A stretch of DNA of 64,000 nucleotides. Origin: Henricia sp. BOLD:AAB3569. Lineage: Eukaryota; Echinodermata; Asteroidea; Spinulosida; Echinasteridae. Below the pieces are notes generated by a model. The model ran no database searches, was not told where the DNA came from, and saw only the letters and a list, made by a program, of their open reading frames with translations. Positions 55,801 through 64,000 of the stretch are shown piece after piece (within the stretch, counting starts at the first letter, position 1; each line of letters opens with the position of its first letter). The stretch is taken from the NCBI GenBank assembly GCA_037783545.1, contig JBBELK010000328.1, forward strand, positions 930,001 through 994,000, given 5' to 3'. The position numbers were made by a program, and so were the translations under genes.

Positions 55801-58800
55801 CCGGTTCACGCTCACCGGTTCACGCTCACCGGTTCACGCTCACCGGTTCACGCTCACCGGTTCACGCTCACCGGTTCACGCTCACCGGTTCACGCTCACC
55901 GGTTCACGCTCACCGGTTCACGCTCACCGGTTCACGCTCACCGGTTCACGCTCACCGGTTCACGCTCACCGGTTCACGCTCACCGGTTCACGCTCACCGG
56001 TTCACGCTCACCGGTTCACGCTCACCGGTTCACGCTCACCGGTTCACGCTCACCGGTTCACGCTCACCGGTTCACGCTCACCGGTTCACGCTTACCGGTT
56101 CACGCTCACCGGTTCACGCTCACCGGTTCACGCTCACCGGTTAAAAACAAATATAAAACAAAACAAATATAAAACAAAACAAATATAAAACAAAACAAAT
56201 ATAAAACAAAACAAATATTGACTGCTTTTATTCGGGTGATGATGCAAACTACCGCCCCTCGGTGATCTTAAAACGGCAGTCCTGCTATTTTCCCTCGGCC
56301 TGCGGCCTCGGGAAAATAGCAGGACTGCCGTTTCAAGATCACCTCGGGACGATAGTTTGCACCATCACCCTCATGAGCAGTCAATATTTGTATAATATGA
56401 ACCATAATGACTTTGGACTGGTTTGCTAATGCCTTTTTTTATAGCAACACATGTACATGTACACTGTCCTGCCCGCTATTTTGTGATCACTGCAACAGAA
56501 ACAAATACACAGACAAATGTTCCCCTTGTGGTTTCTGTGTAAAACAAATGGCCTGGACATATATACTTCCAGTTGCAAGGTCAATGTACTCTACATGTAC
56601 CGGTAGGCTTTACTAAGTTGCCTTGTCGATGTGTACATGTAGTATACCGGTACGTGTACACATGGCTGGATGCTCCCAGTTGCGGCTACCGGTACTTGTC
56701 GATGAGCGTGCCATGCACACATCAACAACAACTGATCAGTTGAGTTGCTTCCAGTTGCAAAGTCAATATACGCTAGGTTTTAGAGGCCTTCAAAAGTTGA
56801 AAATGGTTTTGGCCAACATTTTTTACATGTAGCAAAACGAGTCAAATGTGATAATATTGTGTTCCATTTAACACCGTATGGACCAAGTACCTTATTTCAT
56901 GTGATTGTGATTTTTTAAATTACTCTAACATTTATAGTGAAAGTAAAATCAAATGCATTCTAAATTGATAGCATCAAGTTGATTTATAGACAGAATGATT
57001 CTGTCCCTACGGGATTTCCCATAGGCATGCATATAGGGACAGAAGGTACCCCTTTCATAAAGTGGATTGTTGTCATTTTGCCTCGAAATTAGAATCACAC
57101 CCAAAAATGTCCTCCTAGTTGCGTCCTGCAGTGGTTTGAGATGTCCATGATTGGAAAATAATTGGAAAGAAATACTTACAGCGCACTGGAAATTGTACCT
57201 TATTTACACTGCGGAGAGCGCCCTCTCACACATCCAGAATTATTTAAACTGCAACGACATAAACTACTGTTGAGTTTGAACCTGGAAGAACATTTTGGCT
57301 TCAAAACGGTGTTGTAAGTATTTCTTTCCAATCATTTTCCAATCATGGACATCTCAAACCACTGCAGGACGCAACTAGGAGGAAATTTTTGGGTGTGATT
57401 CTAATTTCGAGGCAAAATGACAACAATCCACTTTATGAAAGGAAAGCTCACTGACTAGTTGATTTACCAATAGACCTTTTGCACTGGCGGGCCTGACAAG
57501 GGCAGGTTTTCATATTTAAATGATGTGACAATAGATCCGCAAAATGCCTACGCGTGCTTGACGTATTGTGACAATGTGACTGCCCCCTGTCATGGCCGCC
57601 ATGTAAAGGCTCTATAGTCTGATAGTACATGTACATGTACATGTAGGTTGTATGATGTTGCACTGTATTTTGATTGCAGTTATTGCCAAGAAGAGGGGTC
57701 CAATCCAGCACAAAGTTGACAGGAAACTAGCCCCTAATCCAAGGGTCCCGCCGGCTCCCAAGTAAGAGATTTACATTCAAGGCACAGGCTCGTCAGCAAT
57801 GGGCGCGCGCCAAATTCATGCAGCTCCATGCGTTTGCTATGGAGCTGCGTATTTCGTTGCACGAATTTGGCGCGCGCGCATTGCTGAAGAGCCTGTGCCT
57901 TTAATCTACCATCCTGAGATCTCAGGGAATTTCCACTCTGCAAAGCGACGTGACAATACCCTGAGGAAATACACGCAAATCTGTGGAGCGAGCCGGCTGT
58001 TGTCTTGAGCCAACTCACGCCCGAGTCATTTTGATGTAATTTAATCAATTCGGTCATGTTATGCCGAAAAGAAACAATTTCTATACTTTCCAGAAATTGT
58101 ATTGGGTTCCGTTCCTTATGACTGTCCCATTCCTACCAAACTTTCAAACGACGAACCTTATTTACTCCGCAGTTTTTCAAATTAATAACAGGGATGCATG
58201 CTGACGAATGTAATGGAACGGATTCCCCAGTATGCTTTAAATAGCAGCCAATCGCCGACGCGGACAACGGCCAGCATTACCGAGTACATGTATCACATGC
58301 ATGCACGGTGTTTAAAATCTGCGCGCGTTACATTTGAATGCCTGCAATCGTGCATGCAATGCACTGCAAGCGTCCCGATTGGTCCAGCAGAGGCGACAAG
58401 ATTTCTGTCGCTAGTCCCACCGCCAAATGGGGCCTTTTTCAACAGGGCCACTGTACGCAGGAGTTAGGGAGTGCGTTAAAGGGGCACTGTTGCAAGAGGA
58501 TGTTAATCTACGTGTAAAATACATGTACATGTACCTTACCGTACTTTAACATTTTCTTGTTTATCAGCCAAAAAAAATAGACCTTTATTACGGTGTGTCC
58601 ATCTTATCTTGTTCCCCATAGTACGTGTCAGGTACGATCAGTGTGTCTGTGCTACTGTGCTCTCTTGATTGCGCAACGCCTGTGCCATTGTGATGCACAC
58701 AATGAACAATTTCAAGACGGGTCCAAACTCAAGCCTTGCTTTGGTTACGTTCATTTTAATAGGAGATAATGGAAGAAGGCCGCACCGTGATAAAGGTCTA

Positions 58801-61800
58801 CATGTATGCAATATGTTGACTGTTTCTTAAGTGGATTTTATTTAACCTTCACACAATATGGTGTGTACATGGCAAGTTTGATTGACGACTACCATAGTTG
58901 GACTATTTGCAACCGGACGCAGTCTACTGTAGTCAGTGATAGCAAGTCGTGTCTGGTTGACCATTTGGAACCAGCCCACAGTGCATGGTTGCGCTGCTCA
59001 CTGGTACCCATCAGGTATTGAGTTGATGCAGCGCTTTGCATCGAACCGGTTGCCTAACCAAAGGCGTTCACACAAGTACATGTAGATGTTAATGCGCATG
59101 TGTGTGGCCAGGATGATGTCTAACCAGTGGTTTACTCTAGTCGTGGATCAAACGTGCTATAAGTACTTCTAACAAGAGACACATGTACATGTATACAGCA
59201 TGAACAGTAGTGAAGTCCTTTTGATCATCTACATCATCGCTAAAGTTTGACTGTGTACGGTAGGCCTATATTTGTTTTATTGTAATAAATCAACAAGTGA
59301 TGAGAGAAAAAAAACTTGTATGGGCCTCACTGAGAACATGCACTCTACGGATGGTCTACTCACTGAGCCACAAGTACAGTAAATGTATGAGGCACAGTGG
59401 TATACTTCTCATTTTTTTTTCTCAAGACCCCTGACACACCAGGCGGATGTTCTACCAGCTGAGCTCTGAGGCACAGTGGTATACTCCTTCGGGTTTCCCC
59501 CACACCGGGTAGATGCTCCAACAGCTGAGCTACATGTACATATCTACAATGTATGAGGCACATTCGTATACATACATGTACTTTTCCCTACATTTATTGG
59601 TACTCGTCAACATATTTTAAATTGACATGGTCACCACTGAACAGAAGCAAGTGTCAAGTTCTGCCGAGTACAATACATGTATGTTTCCTGCCATACCTTA
59701 CTATGTGGTTTTAAAGCAGGCAAAGCAGCACACCAAATATTGTTCATGCAGTGTTGTCCCCAGGCTTGCATTTCAAACATATGTTTTTCCCAATAATAAT
59801 CTGGATACCTGGACGTCCACAGAGGATTTCCTCGTAGAAACAAAAGGAGAAGCAAGCGAGTCTTGGAAATTGAAGCAAAGGAAAAGCAAGGAATTTTCAA
59901 GCCTGGAAAACGCCGGAAACTAGAAACTGCTATTAGACAGCGTTCAGACTACGAAGCTTCAAGGACAGCAGAGAAGGCGAAACGTCAGGAAGGCAGAGCA
60001 ACGTATGATGTTTGGGGTGAGAATAATAACAATTATGGCCGAGTGGCTTGGGTGACTGCAGCGGCGTCGCTAGAGAGGAGTTGTGGGGAGGGAGTGTGGG
60101 GAGGGAGTGTGTCATTTTTGTTGGCAAAATCATGGTACATGTCGGCAAATTCATGGTGCTGTTTGAAAAAAAATAAAAAAATTAAAGAATGTACATGTAA
60201 GTAATATAGCACTGCTCATCAAAATGCTATATTAGCAATGCTATTACGACGCTGTACATTGTATTATGTCGGCACATGTTGTCCCGCAATGGCGCTTACC
60301 CGCTCACCAGTCCCCTCCGCGAAGGCCCGGCAGCCGTCGACAAATTTGTCACACCCCCCATTCAAGATGTTCTAGCAACGCCGTTCGGTGACTGAGTCAC
60401 AAACTGCAGGTGTGGGTTCCACATTCACTCATTTGTGGCCTTGAGCAAGGCTCTTTGAAAATGTGTACCGTATTTTCCTGCGGATAAGACGCTCGGCGGA
60501 CAAGACGCAGGACCCTAAAATTACCCAAAACAATTCAAACGTCAGCAGACAAGGCGCACCGCCGCATAAGGCGCAGGTTTAACCGCACACAGAAGAACAC
60601 CGGGCGCCACCCGGTGTCGGTACATTGACACAAAGACGTCATTTTGTTGCCTTTTGGAGCGTTCACACTTTTTTTTCGAAGCATGAATGATGCAATCTAC
60701 AAATTACACAAGTTTATCCTTAGGTCCAGTGTGTTGTATAATGAAGTGAGAAGATCCCAGGGCATTCATTTGCAAATATTCTGGCTTGGCTACCTAATGC
60801 GTTACCCGCCTGCAGTATATAACTATCTTAATGTTTGTGCAGTTTGCGATAGTTTTAAAGTGCACAGATAATTTTGGAGACATGAAATGAGCTATACATG
60901 CGTATCCCGTTTAATCACACGTGTGCATTTGTTAAAAGAGGATAAAGGTGATTATATACCTCATACATTGAGTCTCGTTAACTGATTGGTTAAAAGCAGA
61001 TCACCTGACATGGAATAGTTTAACCATTTCCGACGGCAACTAAAAAAAGTACTATTGTTTGACCTTTGCGTCATAGGTCAAAGGATAGTACAATTTTGGG
61101 CAACTGAAAAAGTACTATTGTTTGACCTCTGCGTCATAGGTCAAAAATACCAATAATTTTGACACATAAAATCAATGTATGAGGTATATAAAACAAATAT
61201 TGACTGCTCTTTATTCGGGTTATGGAGCAAACTATCGTCCCTCGGTTATTTTGAGACGGCAGGCCTGCTATTTTCCCTCGGCCTACGGCCTCGGGAAAAT
61301 AGCAGGCCTGCCGTCTCAAAATAACCTCGGGACGATAGTTTGCACCATCACCCTCATGAGCAGTCAATATTTGTATACTAGTGCATGGACAAAATGTTGC
61401 TGGAGAGATTACCAGAGACCGTCTATAGACTCTTATACATAATCGTACCTAATCGTTGAAAATTTGTGGCAAAAACCGTACAGTGGGAGGCCCGCTAAAG
61501 TCCAGCCATTCTGTTTTTAATTTTATCTTATTTATTTCATTCCTCGGGAAAATTACAAGTAAAAAGTTCTTAATAACAAAACAAATTAAACCAATCAGAG
61601 CCCTGGAGGATTACGTAAAAGAAACCCGTTCCAGGTTCTCCTCTCCAGCTGGCTCAAATACTACTAATAATAACAATCTTGAAATACATAAACTTCAATA
61701 AAACAAGGGCAAGACAAGTACATGTAGCCCACATTCACAGGGATGTGATTTTTCAGGTTTTTTTTTCTGAAATCAGGTTTTTTTTGCCAAAAAACATGAC

Positions 61801-62515
61801 CCCTGTGGATCGTGTGAATCCCACGCCGTACTGGCTTTACGCTGCGCGCTTGCAGTTTCAGGTTTTGTTTCAAACATCCAATCATATCTCGGATTCACTA
61901 AAATAAAATTTAAAAACCAGTAATATAGCATTGTTTACATGTGTATGCATTGGTAGAGCTGTCTGTATATAGCTCCCATTACATGTACAGTACATGCACC
62001 CCGGTAGTTTGATCCCTTAAGGAGCGCTAAATCAAGTGTAATGTAAATGGAACAGGTTCGTCAAACATTTCATGTGTTACTTGTTCATCCGATATTTCTA
62101 AGCTGTAAGATCTTGCCCCAACAGGTGACAATACAGGTAAAGTCATCAAGAAGTCTGGCATTGAAGCAGATGAACACTACCTCAGGGTGACCAAAAACAA
62201 ACCCAAAAAGGTAATAAATGACCAGTATAAAGTTTCAAACTGCGTTTAAACTCCCAAACATAATAATAAACAATCATATGGCCCTCTTTGAGATTTGAAC
62301 CCCAAACACCTGACTCTCTGGGAAGATGTTCTACCAGTTTATTAGCTATAGAGCACAGTAGTATTCTCTCCAGATTTTCTCTGCTCTTTGATCTTTGTAT
62401 ATTTTTTGCATTTCTTTAGGTTCCTCCACGCCACCAGGAAAAACCCAGCAGGCTTCCAGCAGTAGAGATCCTAGCCCCAGGAGCTTCTTACAATCCATCT
62501 CTTGAAGACCATCAG
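49678..62515 (+). CDS. NOP53: Ribosome biogenesis protein NOP53, 3' part outside the window
   Basis: Six exons: 49678-49829, 54708-54787, 57680-57761, 59823-60016, 62125-62210, 62420-62515. Phases fit throughout (2,1,2,1,0,0), giving 230 codons so far. Human NOP53 (GLTSCR2) has about 478, so the conserved C-terminal half is off the right edge. The protein acts in the nucleolus/nucleus in late 60S assembly and recruits the Mtr4-exosome for 5.8S 3'-end maturation. Family features in order: basic KRKRVAKNRKKAWRKY, EDVEDFLEEQR, the arch-interaction motif LFFVD, a basic linker, TYDVWG (human FYDLW), and VEILAPGASYNPSLEDHQ (human VEVAPAGASYNPSFEDHQ). The intron after exon 6 begins with a tandem array of the exon 6 end. 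Confidence 0.94.
49836..50733. repeat. Inverted repeat pair in the first NOP53 intron
   Basis: 49836-49925 (GGCCATCGGAATGAAAGTCA, TAGAATACCGTCC, TTTTTCATTATTC) is mirrored at 50625-50733. The left arm starts seven bases after the NOP53 donor. Probably the ends of a roughly 900-bp nonautonomous element; the interior has no recognised ORF. Confidence 0.65.
51013..51098. mobile_element. Palindrome with AGACTGGTTTTCTGT ends
   Basis: TAGACTGGTTTTCTGTGCTA and TTTACTTCCC at the left are mirrored by GGGAAGTAAATATGAGGACA and GAAAACCGGTCTA at the right. Same dispersed family as 39.37 kb. Confidence 0.7.
51476..54620. mobile_element. 3.1-kb element with very long terminal inverted repeats
   Basis: Inner arms 51828-52570 and 53382-54115 (about 740 bp each) are inverse complements along their length, from GGTCATTCCGTGTCAA / GACACGGAATGACC outside to GGGTCCGATAATGCAT inside. 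Outer arms (about 51480-51800 and 54410-54620) also match, with GAAATTAGAATCACACCCAA and its inverse. A GATTCC-type MITE interrupts the right outer arm. The central spacer of about 800 bp is AT-rich with no transposase. It lies in the first NOP53 intron and ends 88 bp before exon 54708. Confidence 0.8.
54215..54380. mobile_element. MITE, family 3, partial copy
   Basis: Contains TAGAATCGATTAGAATGAG, GGAATCGGAGTCGACTCCG, AAAATGCTGGAGCGCCCCCA and AAGCCTA, matching the 45.9 kb element in reverse. It sits within the right arm of the 51.5-54.6 kb inverted repeat. Confidence 0.55.
54708..54787 (+). CDS. NOP53: NOP53 exon with the arch-interaction motif
   Basis: Acceptor TTTCTACAG, donor AAAG|GTGAGG, 80 bp, phase 2 in and 1 out. 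It encodes GLACEKTDEALFFVDKSVSK. LFFVD fits the L-F-x-V-D arch-interaction motif by which Nop53 binds the Mtr4 arch domain. Confidence 0.92.
54885..55447. mobile_element. 560-bp near-perfect palindrome
   Basis: Arms 54885-55100 and 55217-55447 are almost exact inverse complements (GGTGACTTTCAAGATCA, CGTGCGTGCAGAACCATGTC, TACCTCCCTGGCCGTAA). The spacer is about 115 bp. A fragment of one arm recurs at 51.11-51.18 kb. It begins about 97 bp after the NOP53 arch-motif exon. Confidence 0.85.
55533..56142. repeat. 14-bp minisatellite (CACCGGTTCACGCT)n
   Basis: About 43 units of 14 bp. The first few carry TTTACGCT instead of TTCACGCT; one CTTACCGG and one CACTGG variant are present. The array is open in more than one frame only because 14 x 3 gives a repeating 14-residue translation with no stop. 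It is intronic to NOP53 and not coding. Confidence 0.95.
56143..56218. repeat. 17-bp tandem repeat (AAAACAAATATAAAACA)n
   Basis: Four to five AT-rich units directly follow the 14-bp minisatellite and lead into the palindrome at 56218. The final unit merges with ACAAATATTGACTGC of that element. Confidence 0.85.
56218..56393. mobile_element. Palindromic element, ATATTGACTGCT ends, copy 1
   Basis: TATTGACTGCTTTTATTCGG at the left, TGAGCAGTCAATATTTGTAT at the right. The centre CTCGGCCTGCGGCCTCGG is flanked by GGAAAATAGCAGGACTGCCG arms. About 176 bp, fully palindromic. Copy 2 is at 61195-61376. Confidence 0.85.
56997..57460. mobile_element. Palindromic element with CAGAATGATTCTGTCCC start
   Basis: The left arm (57000-57180) and right arm (about 57310-57455) are inverse copies (TGGATTGTTGTCATTTTGCC, GAAATTAGAATCACACCCAA, ACTTACA). 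The same ends form the outer arms of the 51.5-54.6 kb element, so both belong to one family, here with a short 130-bp centre. Confidence 0.75.
57471..57617. mobile_element. Palindromic MITE, family 1, copy 3
   Basis: TIRs GCACTGGCGGGCCTGACAAG and CCCTGTCATGGCCGCCATG, with the ATTTAAATGATGTGACAATAG core of the family. Most diverged of the three copies. It ends 62 bp before the NOP53 exon at 57680. Confidence 0.7.
57680..57761 (+). CDS. NOP53: NOP53 exon, basic linker
   Basis: Acceptor TTGATTGCAG, donor CCCAA|GTAAGA, phase 1 in and 2 out. It encodes VIAKKRGPIQHKVDRKLAPN and PRVPPAPK. Low conservation, but the VPAPK-like end and phase fit match human. A MITE begins only 14 bp after the donor. 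Confidence 0.85.
57776..57905. mobile_element. 130-bp palindromic MITE next to a splice donor
   Basis: AAGGCACAGGCTCGTCAGCA at the left and TTGCTGAAGAGCCTGTGCCT at the right. The arms continue through CGCGCGCCAAATTC to a GAGCTGCAT centre. The flanks suggest TTAA-type duplication. It starts 14 bp downstream of the donor of the NOP53 exon 57680-57761. Confidence 0.8.
59380..59545. repeat. tRNA-like repeat units (31-kb family)
   Basis: Two to three units with GAGGCACAGTGGTATACT and TCTACCAGCTGAGCTCTGAG, same orientation as the 31.54-31.98 kb block. They lie in the NOP53 intron before exon 59823. Confidence 0.65.
59823..60016 (+). CDS. NOP53: NOP53 exon, charged helix and YDVW motif
   Basis: Acceptor CGTCCACAG, donor TGGG|GTGAGA, phase 2 in and 1 out. 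It encodes RNKRRSKRVLEIEAKEKQG, FKPGKRRKLETAIRQRSDYE and RATYDVWG, the counterpart of the human RRKEQLWEKL...FYDLW region. The frame upstream of the acceptor is closed by stops, which fixes the start. Confidence 0.85.
60945..61190. repeat. Inverted ends around a direct duplication
   Basis: TATATACCTCATACATTGA at 60953 is mirrored by TCAATGTATGAGGTATATA at 61171. Between them, AGTACTATTGTTTGACC and GCGTCATAGGTCAAA occur twice 71 bp apart. A small TIR element with an internal tandem duplication. Confidence 0.6.
61195..61376. mobile_element. Palindromic element, ATATTGACTGCT ends, copy 2
   Basis: Same structure as 56218-56393: ATATTGACTGCTCTTTATTC, GGCAGGCCTGCTATTTTCCC, centre CTCGGCCTACGGCCTCGG, and the mirrored right arm. 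Only a few substitutions separate the two copies; paired changes on both arms suggest arm-to-arm correction. Confidence 0.85.
62125..62210 (+). CDS. NOP53: NOP53 exon
   Basis: Acceptor GCCCCAACAG, donor AAAAAG|GTAATA, phase 1 in and 0 out. It encodes GDNTGKVIKKSGIEADEHYL and RVTKNKPKK, continuing directly from YDVW as SDNPLD continues from YDLW in human. Confidence 0.88.
62420..62515 (+). CDS. NOP53: NOP53 exon with ASYNP-DHQ motif
   Basis: Acceptor TTGCATTTCTTTAG, donor CATCAG|GTAGGT, phase 0 in and out, 32 codons. It encodes VPPRHQEKPSRLPAVEILAP and GASYNPSLEDHQ, one of the best conserved blocks of the family. Its last 64 bases (from 62452) are the exonic part of the tandem array that follows. 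Confidence 0.92.
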
Positions 62516-64000
62516 GTAGGTTGGCTCCTGAATAAATATAGTTGGCCAATCTAGTTAGCAGTTGGCCATGTATGCTAAGCTTCCAGCAGTAGAGATCCTA
62601 GCCCCAGGAGCCTCTTACAATCCATCTCTTGAAGACCATCAGGTAGGTTGGCTCCTGAATAAATCTAGTTGGCCAATCTAGTTAGCAGTTGGCCATGTAT
62701 GCTAAGCTTCCAGCAGTAGAGATCCTAGCTCCAGGAGCTTCTTACAATCCATCTCTTGAAGACCATCAGGTAGGTTAACTCCTGAACCAATCTAGTTGGC
62801 CAATCTAGTTAGCAGTTGGCCATGTATGCTAAGCTTCCAGCAGTAGAGATCCTAGCCCCGGGAGCTTCTTACAATCCATCTCTTGAAGACCATCAGGTAG
62901 GTTGGCTCCTGAATAAATCTAGTTGGCCAATCTAGTTAGCAGTTGGCCATGTATGCTAAGCTTCCAGCAGTAGAGATCCTAGCTCCAGGAGCTTCTTACA
63001 ATCCATCTCTTGAAGACCATCAGGTAGGTTGGCTCCTGAACCAATCTAGTTGGCCAATCTAGTTAGCAGTTGGCCATGTATGCTAATCTTCCAGCAGTAG
63101 AGATCCTAGCCCCAGGAGCTTCTTAACAATCCATCTCTTGAAGACCATCAGGTAGGTTGGCTCCTGAATAAATCTAGTTGGCCAATCTAGTTAGCAGTTG
63201 GCCATGTATGCTAAGCTTCCAGCAGTAGAGATCCTAGCCCCAGGAGCTTCTTACAATCCATCTCTTGAAGACCATCAGGTAGGTTGGCTCCTGAACCAAT
63301 CTAGTTGGCCAATCTAGTTAGTAGTTGGCCATGTATGCTAAGCTTCCAGCAGTAGAGATCCTAGCCCCAGGAGCTTCTTACAATCCATCTCTTGAAGACC
63401 ATCAGGTAGGTTGGCTCCTGAATAAATCTAGTTGGCCAATCTAGTTAGCAGTTGGCCATGTATGCTAAGCTTCCAGCAGTAGAGATCCTAGCCCCAGGAG
63501 CTTCTTACAATCCATCTCTTGAAGACCATCAGGTAGGTTGGCTCCTGAATAAATCTAGTTGGCCAATCTAGTTAGTAGTTGGCCATGTATGCTAAGCTTC
63601 CAGCAGTAGAGATCCTAGCCCCAGGAGCTTCTTACAATCCATCTCTTGAAGACCATCAGGTAGGTTGGCTCCTGAATAAATCTAGTTGGCCAATCTAGTT
63701 AGCAGTTGGCCATGTATGCTAAGCTTCCAGCAGTAGAGATCCTAGCCCCAGGAGCTTCTTACAATCCATCTCTTGAAGACCATCAGGTAGGTTGGCTCCT
63801 GAATAAATCTAGTTGGCCAATCTAGTTAGCAGTTGGCCATGTATGCTAAGCTTCCAGCAGTAGAGATCCTAGCCCCAGGAGCTTCTTAACAATCCATCTC
63901 TTGAAGACCATCAGGTAGGTTGGCTCCTGAATAAATCTAGTTGGCCAATCTAGTTAGCAGTTGGCCATGTATGCTAAGCTTCCAGCAGTAGAGATCCTAG
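62452..64000 (+). repeat. Tandem array of the NOP53 exon 6 end, its 5' splice site and intron start
   Basis: Units of 127-128 bp start with GCTTCCAGCAGTAGAGATCC, run through the last 64 exonic bases, an intact CAG|GTAGGT donor, and about 63 bp of intron with TTGGCCAATCTAGTTAGCAG, ending TATGCTAA. The first unit is the exon itself. About twelve units are in the window and the array continues past the right edge. Divergence between units is only a few percent. Later units have no 3' splice site in the right phase, and reading through the first donor hits an in-frame TAG within the intron part. Confidence 0.95.

Noticed and set aside
55411-56188. Two 253-codon frames with a HAHRFTLTGSRSPV repeat
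   Set aside because: They are translations of the 14-bp minisatellite, which lacks stops in more than one frame. No splice or start context, and both lie in a NOP53 intron.
62452-64000. CRISPR-like regular array
   Set aside because: Units are contiguous with no unique spacers, derive from a coding exon end, and the genome is animal.

Overview
This is a metazoan nuclear window: AT-rich, spliced genes with GT-AG introns, and a very heavy load of transposon relics. The gene content (a secreted or cell-surface immunoglobulin-domain gene, TRMT61B, NOP53), a Polinton fragment, tRNA-headed SINEs and the style of the repeats suggest a non-vertebrate deuterostome, most likely an echinoderm. That placement is an inference from repeat style, not a computed result.

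Layout. 1-1.8 kb: the end of a decayed Polinton (Maverick) with structural-type ORFs and a frameshifted Cys-rich/HNH-like gene. 3.7-13.3 kb, minus strand: a gene with a signal-peptide exon followed by four phase 1-1 immunoglobulin exons in the order B-A-B-A, which looks like duplication of a two-domain cassette. 13.5-19.6 kb: a TIR transposon relic with Tc1/mariner transposase remnants and an inserted LINE 3' end, followed by an almost complete LINE with damaged ORF1 and ORF2. 19.6-30 kb: SINEs, MITEs and a 3.3 kb complex of nested inverted repeats (24.8-28.1 kb).

30.1-38.0 kb, minus strand: a complete seven-exon TRMT61B (mitochondrial tRNA m1A58 methyltransferase). Every splice phase joins, giving 467 codons plus stop. 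38.0-49.6 kb: a possible shared promoter region, a possible tiny first exon at 40.46 kb, and many repeats including a minus-strand LINE fragment. 49.7-62.5 kb, plus strand: the first six recognised coding exons of NOP53, a 60S ribosome-biogenesis factor that docks the Mtr4-exosome. The gene runs off the right edge. Its introns hold several long palindromes, including a 3.1 kb inverted repeat, and a 14-bp minisatellite.

The most unusual signal is shared by the two divergent housekeeping genes. In each, the 3' part of one coding exon, its intact 5' splice site and the first 40-50 bases of intron are tandemly amplified inside the intron: six copies of about 150 bp in TRMT61B at 34.3-35.2 kb, and at least twelve of about 127 bp in NOP53 from 62.45 kb to the window edge. 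Only the first copy in transcription order keeps the 3' splice site, so each gene presents a ladder of decoy splice donors. The three genes look functionally independent. TRMT61B and NOP53 are head-to-head and both act in RNA or ribosome metabolism, but nothing here shows co-regulation beyond that arrangement.
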